Assembly: GCA_036490215.1 (NCBI GenBank)
Contig: DASXEH010000036.1
Location: forward strand, 62,001 to 126,000
Direction of reading: 5' to 3'
DNA from: JASHSH01 sp036490215
GTDB taxonomy: Bacteria > Pseudomonadota > Alphaproteobacteria > Rhodospirillales > Magnetospirillaceae
Length of the DNA stretch: 64,000 nt
Positions 18,175 to 26,343 of the stretch are shown one piece after another. The notes below the pieces were generated by a model, which saw only the letters and a list, made by a program, of their open reading frames with translations, ran no database searches and was not told the origin of the DNA. The translations under genes and the position numbers were made by a program. The first letter of the stretch is position 1, and every line of letters begins with the position of its first letter.

Positions 18175-18686
18175 TCACGAGAATCCCCCAACGAGGCCAA
18201 CTGGATTGCGCAATCTGCACAATCGCGATGGTTATGGGGCCGCCATTCAATTATGAGCGAGTGGAACGTGAGACGCGCGTGCGCCCCAAACTCAATGACT
18301 CAGGAAAACCCTTCGCATGGTGGTCATCCTATCTTCAATTGAATGGCTTTCAGATCGGCTACAAGCCTCTATCCATAATTCCTCGCCTCGCGGAATTAGA
18401 TGGAAGAGCAAGAGGAATGCTGGTCCTCCAAAGCAAAGCAATTGGGATCGGTCATGTTGTGGCGATTGACGAGCTGGGCATAGTCGATCCGGGTGGGGAA
18501 TCACCAGATCACATGACCTTGGAGGAACTGGAGGAGAAGTATGCTCCTCATGGCTTCGTAACTGACTCCGAGTTTCTCGCAGTCGTAAAAGTTCCCCAAT
18601 TGCGTATGGCCCTGGTCCGCACTCGTTGGCGCCTTAATGCGGCAAGATCGAAATTGCGGGAGCTAAGAGAAAGACGTCAAGTCTAG
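18171..18686 (+). CDS. C39-like (papain-fold) cysteine peptidase
   Basis: A 171-residue protein. Gln7, then Cys13 in QLDCAICTIAMVMG, His95 in GIGHVVAID, and Asp106 in GIVDPGG match the oxyanion Gln, nucleophile and His-Asp of the peptidase C39 family, including the six-residue Gln-to-Cys spacing. C39 domains cleave leader peptides after double glycine, and stand-alone C39-like proteins also occur. No signal peptide or membrane segment is present, so it probably acts in the cytoplasm. A basic C-terminal helix (LRMALVRTRWRLNAARSKLRELRERR) follows the domain; its second half could bind nucleic acid or a partner. ATG 18171 overlaps the stop of the HEPN-motif gene. Proteolytic activation or degradation of that partner is an attractive but untested idea. 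Confidence 0.65.
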   Translation: MITRIPQRGQLDCAICTIAMVMGPPFNYERVERETRVRPKLNDSGKPFAWWSSYLQLNGFQIGYKPLSIIPRLAELDGRARGMLVLQSKAIGIGHVVAIDELGIVDPGGESPDHMTLEELEEKYAPHGFVTDSEFLAVVKVPQLRMALVRTRWRLNAARSKLRELRERRQV

Positions 18687-18730
18687 TGCCGAAATCTGCT
18701 GCGTCCTCGCAGCGAGTCGGGGCGCATTTT

Positions 18731-19363
18731 TTAGAATATTATATCTTCATCGCCCTCCCACTCGACCTCCTCACCATCACCATATTCTCTTCCGTCCACA
18801 GGCATGTCCTCTTCATGGCAGCGGGCATGACAACCTTCGCAAAGCGCCGCCAACTCGAACAGAAGCTCGTTGCGCCAATGCTCGTAGGTTAGGTGATGAA
18901 CGACAGTCGCTGTTTGCTCTCGACATCCTTCGCAGAGACTACCCGCGCATTCCATCACTTTTTGTCGCTTCGCCTTCCATTCAGGCGTCTTCAAGTAGGC
19001 CACATGTTGCCCCTTGAAGTTGGTCATCCTGCTAGCCTGTATCTTCACATGTCGACGGCAGATCGCATCGTATTCAGCTTTGCGCGATCGTTGGTGCGCG
19101 TCTCGGAGGGCTAGATTTGCCGGCTTAGTTTCGGAAGTCGCGTTCTCTTTGCGCTGCGCATTCCCAATAAGCTCGCCGCAGGCTAGACACTGGTTTCTGA
19201 GCTGTCTGCTACCTCCCGAGACAGTTACCCATACGGCATCCTAAATTGCGTGTGGACGGCTCCAAGAATTACACTTCCTGGCCTCTGCCTCAAATTCTTC
19301 AGTCGGATAGATTGAGTGCTTTTGTCCGGTTTCGGGATCTGTCCAAGGCATGATTAGTGTCAT
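18731..19363 (-). pseudogene. HNH endonuclease gene interrupted by one in-frame TAG
   Basis: On the minus strand the frame runs from ATG 19363 to stop 18731 with a single internal TAG at 19243-19241. The reading on both sides is coherent: upstream MPWTDPETGQKHSIYP and WSRPHAI; downstream VWVTVSGGSRQLRNQC with a QCLACG zinc knuckle, then YLKTPEWKAKRQKVMECAG, a CEGC pair, VHHLTYEHW, and CEGCHARCHEE. The last three blocks are a standard HNH domain as found in phage-linked proteins. The stop falls where a residue such as Gln, Lys or Trp would be expected before DAVWVT. A shorter product from GTG 19048 (105 residues) would still contain the whole HNH domain, so activity may persist. Confidence 0.65.
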
Positions 19364-19520
19364 CGCGGGTTGTTGATTAAGCTCCAATTGCTCGACTATT
19401 CTAAACTAGAAAATTAGAGAGATGAAACCGCGCCGCTCCGGGAGCCATTTTCGTCCAGGTATGGCGAGTAATGGCATGAGCGAGTATCATATTCGTACTC
19501 GATCCACTCGGAGGGTATTT

Positions 19521-19784
19521 ATGGCTGATTCTAAAGGTAAGGCACCCATGATCCACATGATGACGACGAGTCATCTTAAGCGGGCTATCGCGATGGATCA
19601 GCAAACTACGGAGCACATCAACTCCAGGCTTCAGGCTGACGTGATTGCTCGTACCGCAACTACGGCGCATATCGCCCAAGCGCTGAGCGGCCCCAAGCAA
19701 TCCGGGGAAACATCTGGTTCAGCAGGGCAAGGGAGCCAGACGTCGCAATCGTCGCAGAGCGGCCAAGGCGGGAAGAAGGAATAA
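19521..19784 (+). CDS. small hypothetical protein with Ser/Gly/Gln-rich tail
   Basis: An 87-residue protein. An amphipathic N-terminal part (MIHMMTTSHLKRAIAMDQQTTEHI) is followed by a low-complexity tail of Ser, Gln and Gly ending in GGKKE. ATG 19521 has ggagggt seven bases upstream and is preferred to the codon at 19422, whose extension is compositionally different. The tail resembles disordered linkers. It is the first of four rightward small genes with little space between them. No family is recognised. Confidence 0.5.
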   Translation: MADSKGKAPMIHMMTTSHLKRAIAMDQQTTEHINSRLQADVIARTATTAHIAQALSGPKQSGETSGSAGQGSQTSQSSQSGQGGKKE

Positions 19785-19810
19785 CTTCATAGCTGCGGTT
19801 AGGATTGAGC

Positions 19811-20239
19811 ATGACGGACCATGAACTCAACCTAGGTACGTTGTTAGCCACTTTCCTTACATTGCTAGTCGCTGTAGCGACGCTAGTTGCCGCATTCAGG
19901 GCAATCAGACGATCCGATCAAAATGCCTCCGCTGCCACATTGGTAGCTATCCAAGAGGCGTTCAGGACCACATGGGACGCCTATTTCGCGGCAGACGCAG
20001 ATGGCAAAGGTTATCGCCTTGGGGACCTCGCTAATGTCCTTGAGACGGCATGCGCCATCGACAAAGAGAAAATCTTTGTTGGAGCGATGCAAATGCTCCT
20101 GCACGAATATCTCGTGAGCGTCTTGCGCGACATCAAAGGAAGTCCCGAGGTACGCAAGAAGCTCCGGGAGCTTGCCCAAAACGACCGGACCTTCGAGTAC
20201 CTGAGAGGCTTTCTCAAACGGAACGGCCTGACTGAATAG
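19811..20239 (+). CDS. hypothetical protein with one N-terminal membrane segment
   Basis: A 142-residue protein with one strong hydrophobic helix (LGTLLATFLTLLVAVATLVAAF, about residues 8-29) followed by a cytoplasmic helical domain (AIQEAFRTTWDAYF ... DRTFEYLRGFLKRNGL). ATG 19811 is chosen over TTG 19805. The topology and size resemble several uncharacterised small membrane-anchored families in mobile islands; I cannot assign one with confidence. It lies in a compact run with the genes at 19521, 20287 and 20551. Confidence 0.6.
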   Translation: MTDHELNLGTLLATFLTLLVAVATLVAAFRAIRRSDQNASAATLVAIQEAFRTTWDAYFAADADGKGYRLGDLANVLETACAIDKEKIFVGAMQMLLHEYLVSVLRDIKGSPEVRKKLRELAQNDRTFEYLRGFLKRNGLTE

Positions 20240-20286
20240 CCATACGCAGTGGACCAGGGTCAGCAACATTGAGGGGGCATGACGCT

Positions 20287-20550
20287 ATGTCGGACGATTA
20301 CAGCAGGGTCCTCAACGTAATTGGGTTGGCGTTTAATCTAGTAGGCGTCCTGATCTTGTTTAGATGGGGAATGCCGTTCCGCGTACCTTCTGACGGTGTC
20401 ATCTTGTTAGCGGCTGAACAATCGGATGCGAAGTCGGCGGCACTGGATCACATATATAGTCTATGCGGTTGGGTTGGGATGGTGCTGCTGATTGTTGGTG
20501 CGGTCTTGCAAATCATCGCAGCGATGTTGCCTCCAACAAAGCTCGGTTAG
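20287..20550 (+). CDS. small two-pass membrane protein
   Basis: An 87-residue protein with two hydrophobic helices (VLNVIGLAFNLVGVLILF and WVGMVLLIVGAVLQIIAAML) and a short loop between. ATG 20287 is preferred to the in-frame start at 20269. The stop TAG is followed directly by the ATG of the next gene at 20551, which argues for a shared transcript and perhaps a complex. Function unknown. Confidence 0.6.
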   Translation: MSDDYSRVLNVIGLAFNLVGVLILFRWGMPFRVPSDGVILLAAEQSDAKSAALDHIYSLCGWVGMVLLIVGAVLQIIAAMLPPTKLG

Positions 20551-21105
20551 ATGAACACTCCGGAATTGTCCTGGCAGGACAAATACAAGCTGGAACTTCG
20601 CCAGATGGCTGTAGAAGCCAAAGATGCTAGCGCCAATTGGGCAAAGCGCTGGCACTTGTCGCTGACAGTCGGCAATGCCGCAGGACTGGCGGCAGTCGGC
20701 TCTGCGGTGTTGAGCCTTGTTTCCTCCCGAAATCCGTCATCTTTCCTTGGCTGGTGCATTATTCCCGCTGCGTGGTTATTCATGCTCGGGCTATTTGCGG
20801 GCGCATTCCTTCCTTACGCTTGGGTCAAGAGATTGGAGAAACGGCCACTATGGGCGGACCTGCGTGAGCAAGAAGTTGAAGCCAACCAGCCGGTGCAGGT
20901 TCCGATAGACATTGACGCGGATGATTGGGAGTCCAGCGAGACCATACTAGCGGAGTACGTCGGCCATTGGCGGCGATGGGACTCTTGGTTCATCCGGTTC
21001 GAAGTAGCTGCCTCGATATGTTTCGTGTCCGCCGTTCTGTGGCTGACTATCTGTTCAACGATCTGGTTTACGCGCCTACCATCTAACCCTGTCACATCGC
21101 CCTAA
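20551..21105 (+). CDS. multi-pass membrane protein of unknown function
   Basis: A 184-residue protein. A polar N-terminal helix (KYKLELRQMAVEAKD) is followed by two membrane segments (about residues 38-58 and 68-88), an acidic soluble part (QVPIDIDADDWESSETILAEYV), and one C-terminal membrane segment (ASICFVSAVLWLTICST). It starts on the base after the stop of the two-pass gene. Small membrane proteins with a soluble middle part are common as effectors in abortive infection modules and as signalling partners; there is no motif here that decides. Confidence 0.6.
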   Translation: MNTPELSWQDKYKLELRQMAVEAKDASANWAKRWHLSLTVGNAAGLAAVGSAVLSLVSSRNPSSFLGWCIIPAAWLFMLGLFAGAFLPYAWVKRLEKRPLWADLREQEVEANQPVQVPIDIDADDWESSETILAEYVGHWRRWDSWFIRFEVAASICFVSAVLWLTICSTIWFTRLPSNPVTSP

Positions 21106-21148
21106 TAAGCGATAATGCCGCCACGGTCCCTTGGAGGGAATCTTGGAG

Positions 21149-21706
21149 CTATTTTTTATCGTCGATTAGGTTGGCCCAGCACCACATGTAATGATCCACT
21201 TGGGCAAATGTGTATGCCATCAGGTAGGAGCCGTTCTTAATCTGGACACCATTCAATATGTTCTCCTCATCGGCGCTCACATACTCTCTCCACGCGCCGG
21301 TTGCCTCCGACAGCTCATAGTCAATCGATAGCGCCGCTTGGATGTGAGACTTGATCCCTGCGTCCTTGGGTAGACGCTGAACATACTTTATCTTCTCCAT
21401 CGTGCTCGCAAATTGGACATGCAGACGCCACGCATGGAAGCTTGGTCTTTGCATTAAAGCTGCTAGTCGCTTGGAGGAGTCCGCATCCTTCGCGGCAGCG
21501 TATTCTGCCTCCAAATACGCGCTTTCCTCTGGCGGGACTAGCGGAATCAATTTCTCAACCGAGGTGAGCGACCCCGCTGCGTTATCGATATCGCCCAACC
21601 TGTCAGGCTCGCAAACATCAATCGCGGCGTGCAGCGACTCCGTTGGAAGCGCAACCAACATGCAAACCGCTGCTATCTTTCCAAACCGCGAGAACCGGAA
21701 TGCCAT
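21149..21706 (-). CDS. exported hypothetical protein
   Basis: A 185-residue protein with a signal peptide (FGKIAAVCMLVALPTESLHA, cleavage near residue 27). The mature part is helical, contains two Cys, and ends YMWCWANLIDDKK. No catalytic pattern is seen. It is transcribed on the same strand as the integrase, 61 bases downstream of that gene's end, and away from the membrane-protein run. ATG 21706 is the only start that gives a signal sequence. Confidence 0.55.
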   Translation of the reverse strand: MAFRFSRFGKIAAVCMLVALPTESLHAAIDVCEPDRLGDIDNAAGSLTSVEKLIPLVPPEESAYLEAEYAAAKDADSSKRLAALMQRPSFHAWRLHVQFASTMEKIKYVQRLPKDAGIKSHIQAALSIDYELSEATGAWREYVSADEENILNGVQIKNGSYLMAYTFAQVDHYMWCWANLIDDKK

Positions 21707-21767
21707 CGTTCATTCCTCCCCACTGCAAAACGCCAGAACGACACGGTAAGCCATGCTTACAGGTGCG

Positions 21768-23135
21768 TCATTCAAAGTACCCTTTCTTTCGCAGCCACGC
21801 CGCGACCTTCTTCTGGGCTTTCACGTATTGCTTAATTTCCAGTCCGTGATCGTACGGCGCATCAGTCGCGCCACCAATACCCCACCCGCCCATCTCTTGT
21901 ATGGTGCGTAGGTCTACATCGGCCCTGCGTGCTTCGGTGTGCCAAGTATGACGGAAACAATGTTGGACCAAAACTCCATCGGTATGTTTTCCCAACACAC
22001 GTCTGCGAAGCCGCGTGAACGCTTGCGATAGTGAACCGCCGCGCTTCCCTGACGACTTCCTTACCTTCCTTTTGGGGAACAGAGGATCATCCGGACCACT
22101 AGCTTTCGACAGCCTTGCCAAGATAACTCGCTTTGCCATGTCAACGAGGGGCACAACACGGATGGCGTTGTCGGTCTTCCCTTCCATGACATTGTACCAA
22201 TCGCCACTCTCATCGACCTGCGAAGCCTTGAGGCCTGCTACTTCCTCAAGACGCACGCCAGCCAGAAGCGCCACGCGGATTAAGTCTCCTAGGTCTTTGC
22301 CTTCGGGCGCTTCTGAGAGAATCTTACGTGTTTCTTCAGGATGGAATATGCGCCGTGTTTTGGCCCGCGCTTTGACTTCTTTCGCAGTGGGGCCTTGCGC
22401 ATCCCAGGGCGTTTCTTTGGAGTACGGCAACAAGCCGCGCTGTTGTGCCCAGGACCACACTTGCGTCAATTGCGACACCTTCTTACGGATCGTTGCCGGC
22501 CCTTGTCCGTCTGGTGCCTTCGGTCCCTTCTTGTCGGGCAGGAACTGGGTAACGAATTGCCCCGCCATGCGGCGCGTCACCTCCTCCATAGTCACGTCCT
22601 CGCCCGCGAACTCTTTGAACTCTTTGACGGCGGTATCGAGGTTGTTCAGGCTGGACTGGGACAGGGCCTTGCCTCGATCAGCTTTGAATTGCTGAACTGT
22701 CGCCCCGAACGGTGTCCTCTCGCCCGTGGCGGTCTTGTACCAGCGGACGGCCTTCTTGGTTCCGACCTTCTTCTCCAGCTTCTCAGCCTGATCCGCTAGC
22801 ACCGATGTAGCGGTCTCGCGCTCACCCTCATCGTGCATATCGCGAAGGCTCGCCGCGATGGACATAGCCTCCTCAACGGTGCCTTCGCTGCGCCCGGTCA
22901 CGGCCAATTCCTCTAGACGGATATGCCCTAGCCTGACATCGCGCGCCTGCCGCGCTTCAGCCAGCTTGGTCACGCGCCCAAGGCTCTCTCGTATCTCCTT
23001 GCCGTAGGGTCTGCCGGTGCGTGGATTAGGTTGGCCAACAAGCGCCGCTGGCGTGGCCATGCGGAACAGCCAAGCGGTGTTTTTGCCGCGCGGCTGGAAC
23101 AGATAATTCGTATCTAGCATGATGGTTTTTGCCAT
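21768..23135 (-). CDS. tyrosine integrase of the tRNA-Glu element
   Basis: A 455-residue phage-type integrase. The catalytic residues can be placed: Arg295 in ALLAGVRLEEVAGL, His392-x2-Arg395 in VQHCFRHTW, and Tyr428 in DAPYDHG. The central SAM-like core-binding part is around residues 150-235, and the N-terminal part suits arm-site binding. It catalyses site-specific strand exchange through a 3'-phosphotyrosine. It lies about 80 bases inside the right junction and points away from the tRNA, the usual position. A ttgtac/ggacaa repeat (23142-23160) sits in its promoter region, so it may bind its own upstream sequence. The frame is intact. Confidence 0.93.
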   Translation of the reverse strand: MAKTIMLDTNYLFQPRGKNTAWLFRMATPAALVGQPNPRTGRPYGKEIRESLGRVTKLAEARQARDVRLGHIRLEELAVTGRSEGTVEEAMSIAASLRDMHDEGERETATSVLADQAEKLEKKVGTKKAVRWYKTATGERTPFGATVQQFKADRGKALSQSSLNNLDTAVKEFKEFAGEDVTMEEVTRRMAGQFVTQFLPDKKGPKAPDGQGPATIRKKVSQLTQVWSWAQQRGLLPYSKETPWDAQGPTAKEVKARAKTRRIFHPEETRKILSEAPEGKDLGDLIRVALLAGVRLEEVAGLKASQVDESGDWYNVMEGKTDNAIRVVPLVDMAKRVILARLSKASGPDDPLFPKRKVRKSSGKRGGSLSQAFTRLRRRVLGKHTDGVLVQHCFRHTWHTEARRADVDLRTIQEMGGWGIGGATDAPYDHGLEIKQYVKAQKKVAAWLRKKGYFE

Positions 23136-23141
23136 GATGAA

Positions 23142-23160
23142 TGTTGTACATCATGGACAA
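23142..23160. promoter_or_regulatory. tgttgtaca/ggacaa repeat at the right end
   Basis: tgttgtaca at 23142-23150 and ggacaa at 23155-23160 (the inverse of ttgtcc) lie just upstream of the integrase and match the repeat core at the left end (10066-10100). Candidate arm-type or excisionase site, or an integrase-promoter operator; inferred. Confidence 0.4.
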
Positions 23161-23212
23161 CAGCGCTGACGACAACGTGCTCAGAAGTGCCTGTCTACCA
23201 GCGGTTTGTGAG

Positions 23213-23232
23213 AATTGGCGTCCCCAAGGGGA
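23213..23232. repeat. right attachment-site copy within tRNA-Glu
   Basis: Twenty bases identical to 9995-10014. It covers the CCA end, acceptor strand and part of the T-stem of the tRNA gene plus three flanking bases. Confidence 0.88.
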
Positions 23233-23291
23233 TTCGAACCCCTGTTACCGCCGTGAAAGGGCGGTGTCCTAGGCCTCTAGACGATGGGGAC
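23216..23291 (-). tRNA. tRNA-Glu (anticodon TTC)
   Basis: The reverse complement folds as a tRNA: acceptor 5' GTCCCCA pairs with TGGGGAC, discriminator G and an encoded CCA follow. The anticodon arm CCGCC-CTTTCAC-GGCGG gives anticodon TTC, and the T-arm is AGGGG-TTCGAAT-CCCCT. Before the insertion its 3' end would have faced the SRPBCC gene now at 9580-9996. The gene is intact, its 3' end being restored by the element. Confidence 0.97.
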
Positions 23292-23410
23292 GTCTTCGGC
23301 GGAGCGCTTTGATAGCTTGCAAGCGCCGCCGAGGCAACCGTGTTGTTTGCACAGGCGAAATCCGCCCGATTTTGCCGCTTTTCCAGGCTCTTGGGCTGCG
23401 TCCGAGCCGC

Positions 23411-24346
23411 TTATTCCGACCCCAGATACTTGTCGACGATGCCGGAAATCTTCCCCGCGATCTCTTGGGCTGCGGCCGAGGCCGTGAAGGAACTCACCAG
23501 CGCATCGGATAATTTCAGCAGCAGATTGACCTCGACCTGGCTCGGCCGCGCCTGGATGGTCCCGGCACGCCGTGCCACTTTGGCGATCCGGACGGCCAAT
23601 TCGCTGACATGCGGCGTGGTCGAATTGGCGTGTTCGTTCACCACCTCGACCGCCTTCTCGGCCAAGAGATCGAGGATGCGGCGCAGCTCGCCGGCACGAC
23701 CATGATCTGCCAGCTGGTGCTGAAGCCGTTGAGCCAGACGAGTGATCGCCTTCAGCCGCGTTTCGATCTTCTTATTCTCAACATCGCTCAGGGCGGATTC
23801 GAGAATCTCCTGCAGCTCAGCAATGCGCGCATTGTCGATCACGCGGCTGCGCAGCGTGTTGGGAACCTGGATCAGATCGTCGTCGCTACCGTCTTCGCGG
23901 CGCAAGGTGCGGCGGCTGGGGCCTACATAAGCATCCGTCACCACAAACGGCTTGCGCCCTTCGGCGAAGGCACCTACGCGGCGAATCACCAGATCGGCGG
24001 TCATCGGTTTGATCAGGAAATCGTCGATGCCCGATTTGATCACCTTGCCCACATCGGCCTGAGCCGAGGGACGTGCGGTAGCGATCAGAACGGCGAACGG
24101 GTTGCTGCCGGCACGGCTGCGGCGAATGTCTTGCGCCGTCTCGCAGAAATCAATGCCCGGCAGATCGACGTCGCACATCACCACATCAACCATCGGCACC
24201 ATCGCCTGACGCAGCGATTCGGCATCGCGGCAGATGGCGAGGTCTTTCAGCCCGCGCGCGCCCAAGGCATCGGAGATATTGCGGCTCAGTAATGGATCGG
24301 GCTCGCCCAGCACCATCTGCGCGCCCTTGTAGGAAAAAGCATTCAT
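23411..24346 (-). CDS. response regulator with N-terminal receiver domain and helical C-terminal part
   Basis: A 311-residue protein. The receiver domain occupies about residues 10-130: VLGEPDP at the acidic start, the phosphoacceptor Asp59 in VVMCDVDLPG, and Lys in DDFLIKPM. A helical region follows (ARIAELQEILESALSDVENKK..., then a coil to residue 230), and a C-terminal helical part ends at a YLG. There is no DNA-binding or enzymatic output domain, so signalling is probably through protein-protein contact. ATG 24346 has ggggga upstream. It lies 190 bases after recJ on the same strand; co-transcription is uncertain. No cognate kinase is adjacent. Confidence 0.82.
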   Translation of the reverse strand: MNAFSYKGAQMVLGEPDPLLSRNISDALGARGLKDLAICRDAESLRQAMVPMVDVVMCDVDLPGIDFCETAQDIRRSRAGSNPFAVLIATARPSAQADVGKVIKSGIDDFLIKPMTADLVIRRVGAFAEGRKPFVVTDAYVGPSRRTLRREDGSDDDLIQVPNTLRSRVIDNARIAELQEILESALSDVENKKIETRLKAITRLAQRLQHQLADHGRAGELRRILDLLAEKAVEVVNEHANSTTPHVSELAVRIAKVARRAGTIQARPSQVEVNLLLKLSDALVSSFTASAAAQEIAGKISGIVDKYLGSE

Positions 24347-24536
24347 GCCGAAAGTCCCCCGCAGGCACGATCAGACCAACACATACTTCTCGTCTGCTTT
24401 CCCACAAAGACTGTCGGGGTCATTGCTACGCCCCAATTTCGTCGTCGTTTATACCATGCGGAGTCATATGGCGATATGACCGCAAATCATTACAGTGCCG
24501 CGGCACGTTATCCAACGAATTGAAGGGCATGAGCTA

Positions 24537-26336
24537 TCAGGTGCTGGCCTTGGCTGCATCCTCGATCAGCAGCTGAACGCTGATATTTCCCTGCCACGAG
24601 TCGGGACGCAAAGTCCCGGCGAAATGGAAGGGCATCCCATCGCCCGCGAGCAAGGCATGCCCGAGCTCGGAATCGGCGGCGCGGAACGCGATCGCCTTCA
24701 ACTTCGCACCGCTTTTGCCAACGAGCCGGCAGCTCACATGGCCTGAACCGACGATGCGTACATTGGCCACGCGCGCCGACGGGATCGCGAAGCGTGGCTC
24801 GGGATTGCCAGATCCGAACGGTCCGAGCTGGCGCAAGGTTTCGGCCAGTTCGATCGACGCGCCGGCCGCATCGACTGCGCCATCCAGATCGAGCGTCGGT
24901 GCGATCGGGCTGGCCAGCGCAGCAGCCAGACGTTCGCCCAGGAACGCGCGCAAGTCGTCGACGCGTTCACGCGCCACGGTAAAGCCTGCCGCCATCGCAT
25001 GGCCGCCACCCTTGATCAGCAGGCCGGCTTGGCGCGCGGCAATCACAGCCGCACCAAGATCGAGGCCGGTGATTGAGCGGCCCGATCCCCGCCCCTCGCC
25101 ACCTTCGAGCGCGATGACGCAAGCGGGCCGGTGATAGCGCTCCTTCAACCGTCCGGCGATGATGCCAACCACACCCGGATGCCACCCCTCGCCCGCGGCC
25201 AACACCAGCGGCAGCCCATCGTCGGGTCGGCTTTCCACCTGCTCGATCGCATCGCGCAACACAGCGGCTTCGATTTCCTGCCGCGCGCGATTATGGATGT
25301 CGAGCGCGGCTGCCAGTTCGCGCGCCTCTTCCGGATCATCGGTCGTCAGGAGGCGCAGGCCTAGATCGGCCTGACCAACGCGCCCGCCGGCATTGACGCG
25401 CGGTCCCAGCATATAGCCGAAATGTCCGGCATCGGGACGCTCAGCAAGGCCAGCGATGTCGGCCAATGCTGCCATGCCGGGATTGCCGCGCCGTGCCGCG
25501 ACTTTCAGTCCTTGCGCGACCAGCGCGCGATTGACACCGACAAGCGGCACCACGTCGCAGACCGTGCCCAGCGCGACGATGTCGAGCCATTGCATCAGAT
25601 CCGGCACGCGACGCGCATCGCCGTACCAGCCCGACTCGCGCAGTGCGCGGTTGACGGCCACCGTCAACAGCATGGCGACACCAACCGCTGCCAGATGGCC
25701 GTGCGGGCTATGCTCATCCAACCGGTTCGGATTGACAACGGCCAGTGCGCGCGGCAATTGCGGTTCGGCCTCATGATGATCGACCACGATGACGTCGAGC
25801 CCGGCATCGGCACAGGCGGCCAAGGGCTCGAAGGCCAGCGTACCGCAATCCACGGTGATGATGACCTTCGCGCCCTTCTCGCCCAGGCCCAGCATCGCCG
25901 CCGTGTTGGGGCCATAGCCTTCCATCAGGCGATCGGGAATATGGGCGATGACTCGCCCGCCGGCGGCGCGCAGAAACCGCGTCAGCAAGGCCGTGCCGGT
26001 GGCGCCATCGACATCGTAATCGCCGAACAGGCCGATCGTCTCATTCTCGCGCACGGCTCGCGCGATGCGCTCGGCCGCTTCCTTCATCCCCGCCAGATGA
26101 AGCGGATCGGGCAGAAGATCGCGCAGGGTCGGGTTGAGATAGGCCTCGGCCTGATCGATGCCGACGCCGCGCGCCGATAGAACGCGGCCAACCACCTCGG
26201 GCAGAGCCAGACGCTGGGAAATCGCCAGAGCCTGGCGCTCGTCGATCGAGGCAAGCCGCCAGGTCCGGCCGGTCAGGGAACGCTCCACGCCGAGGAACGG
26301 CGCTCCGGCCGCCTCGATGTGGCTGAGGCCTGTCAT
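24537..26336 (-). CDS. recJ: single-stranded-DNA-specific exonuclease RecJ
   Basis: A 599-residue protein of standard RecJ length. It degrades single-stranded DNA 5' to 3' in recombination and mismatch repair. Motifs seen: GDYDVDGATG (metal-binding motif I), the DHH triad in VVDHHEAE, then the DHHA1 part with GGGHAMAAGFTV (GGGH near residue 460) and the C-terminal OB-like region. ATG 26336 (MTGLSHIEAAG) is chosen rather than the frame-open codon at 26402, because it lies 7 bases after the hom stop and the extension would overlap hom. The arrangement suggests co-transcription with hom. Confidence 0.95.
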   Translation of the reverse strand: MTGLSHIEAAGAPFLGVERSLTGRTWRLASIDERQALAISQRLALPEVVGRVLSARGVGIDQAEAYLNPTLRDLLPDPLHLAGMKEAAERIARAVRENETIGLFGDYDVDGATGTALLTRFLRAAGGRVIAHIPDRLMEGYGPNTAAMLGLGEKGAKVIITVDCGTLAFEPLAACADAGLDVIVVDHHEAEPQLPRALAVVNPNRLDEHSPHGHLAAVGVAMLLTVAVNRALRESGWYGDARRVPDLMQWLDIVALGTVCDVVPLVGVNRALVAQGLKVAARRGNPGMAALADIAGLAERPDAGHFGYMLGPRVNAGGRVGQADLGLRLLTTDDPEEARELAAALDIHNRARQEIEAAVLRDAIEQVESRPDDGLPLVLAAGEGWHPGVVGIIAGRLKERYHRPACVIALEGGEGRGSGRSITGLDLGAAVIAARQAGLLIKGGGHAMAAGFTVARERVDDLRAFLGERLAAALASPIAPTLDLDGAVDAAGASIELAETLRQLGPFGSGNPEPRFAIPSARVANVRIVGSGHVSCRLVGKSGAKLKAIAFRAADSELGHALLAGDGMPFHFAGTLRPDSWQGNISVQLLIEDAAKAST

Positions 26337-26343
26337 ATGATTC

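Larger units (their letters stand above)
9995..23232. mobile_element. integrated element in tRNA-Glu(TTC), about 13.2 kb
   Basis: Bounded by a perfect 20-bp direct repeat (aattggcgtccccaagggga) at 9995-10014 and 23213-23232. The right copy is the 3' end of an intact tRNA-Glu gene and the left copy is the duplicated fragment. A tyrosine integrase lies just inside the right end, the standard arrangement for tRNA-targeted islands, prophages and satellites. The content is accessory: HNH proteins, an XRE regulator, a serine recombinase, a polymerase-like protein, HEPN and C39-like proteins, and small membrane proteins. No capsid, terminase, portal, tail or conjugation genes are recognisable, so it looks like a genomic island or satellite rather than a complete prophage or ICE. 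Codon use between about 17.4 and 21.7 kb is visibly more A/T-rich than in the flanking core genes. Confidence 0.88.

Noticed and set aside
18696..18730. Hairpin gctgcg-tcct-cgcagc as terminator after the C39-like gene
   Set aside because: The T-run (ttttt) starts about 13 bases after the stem, too far for a rho-independent terminator.
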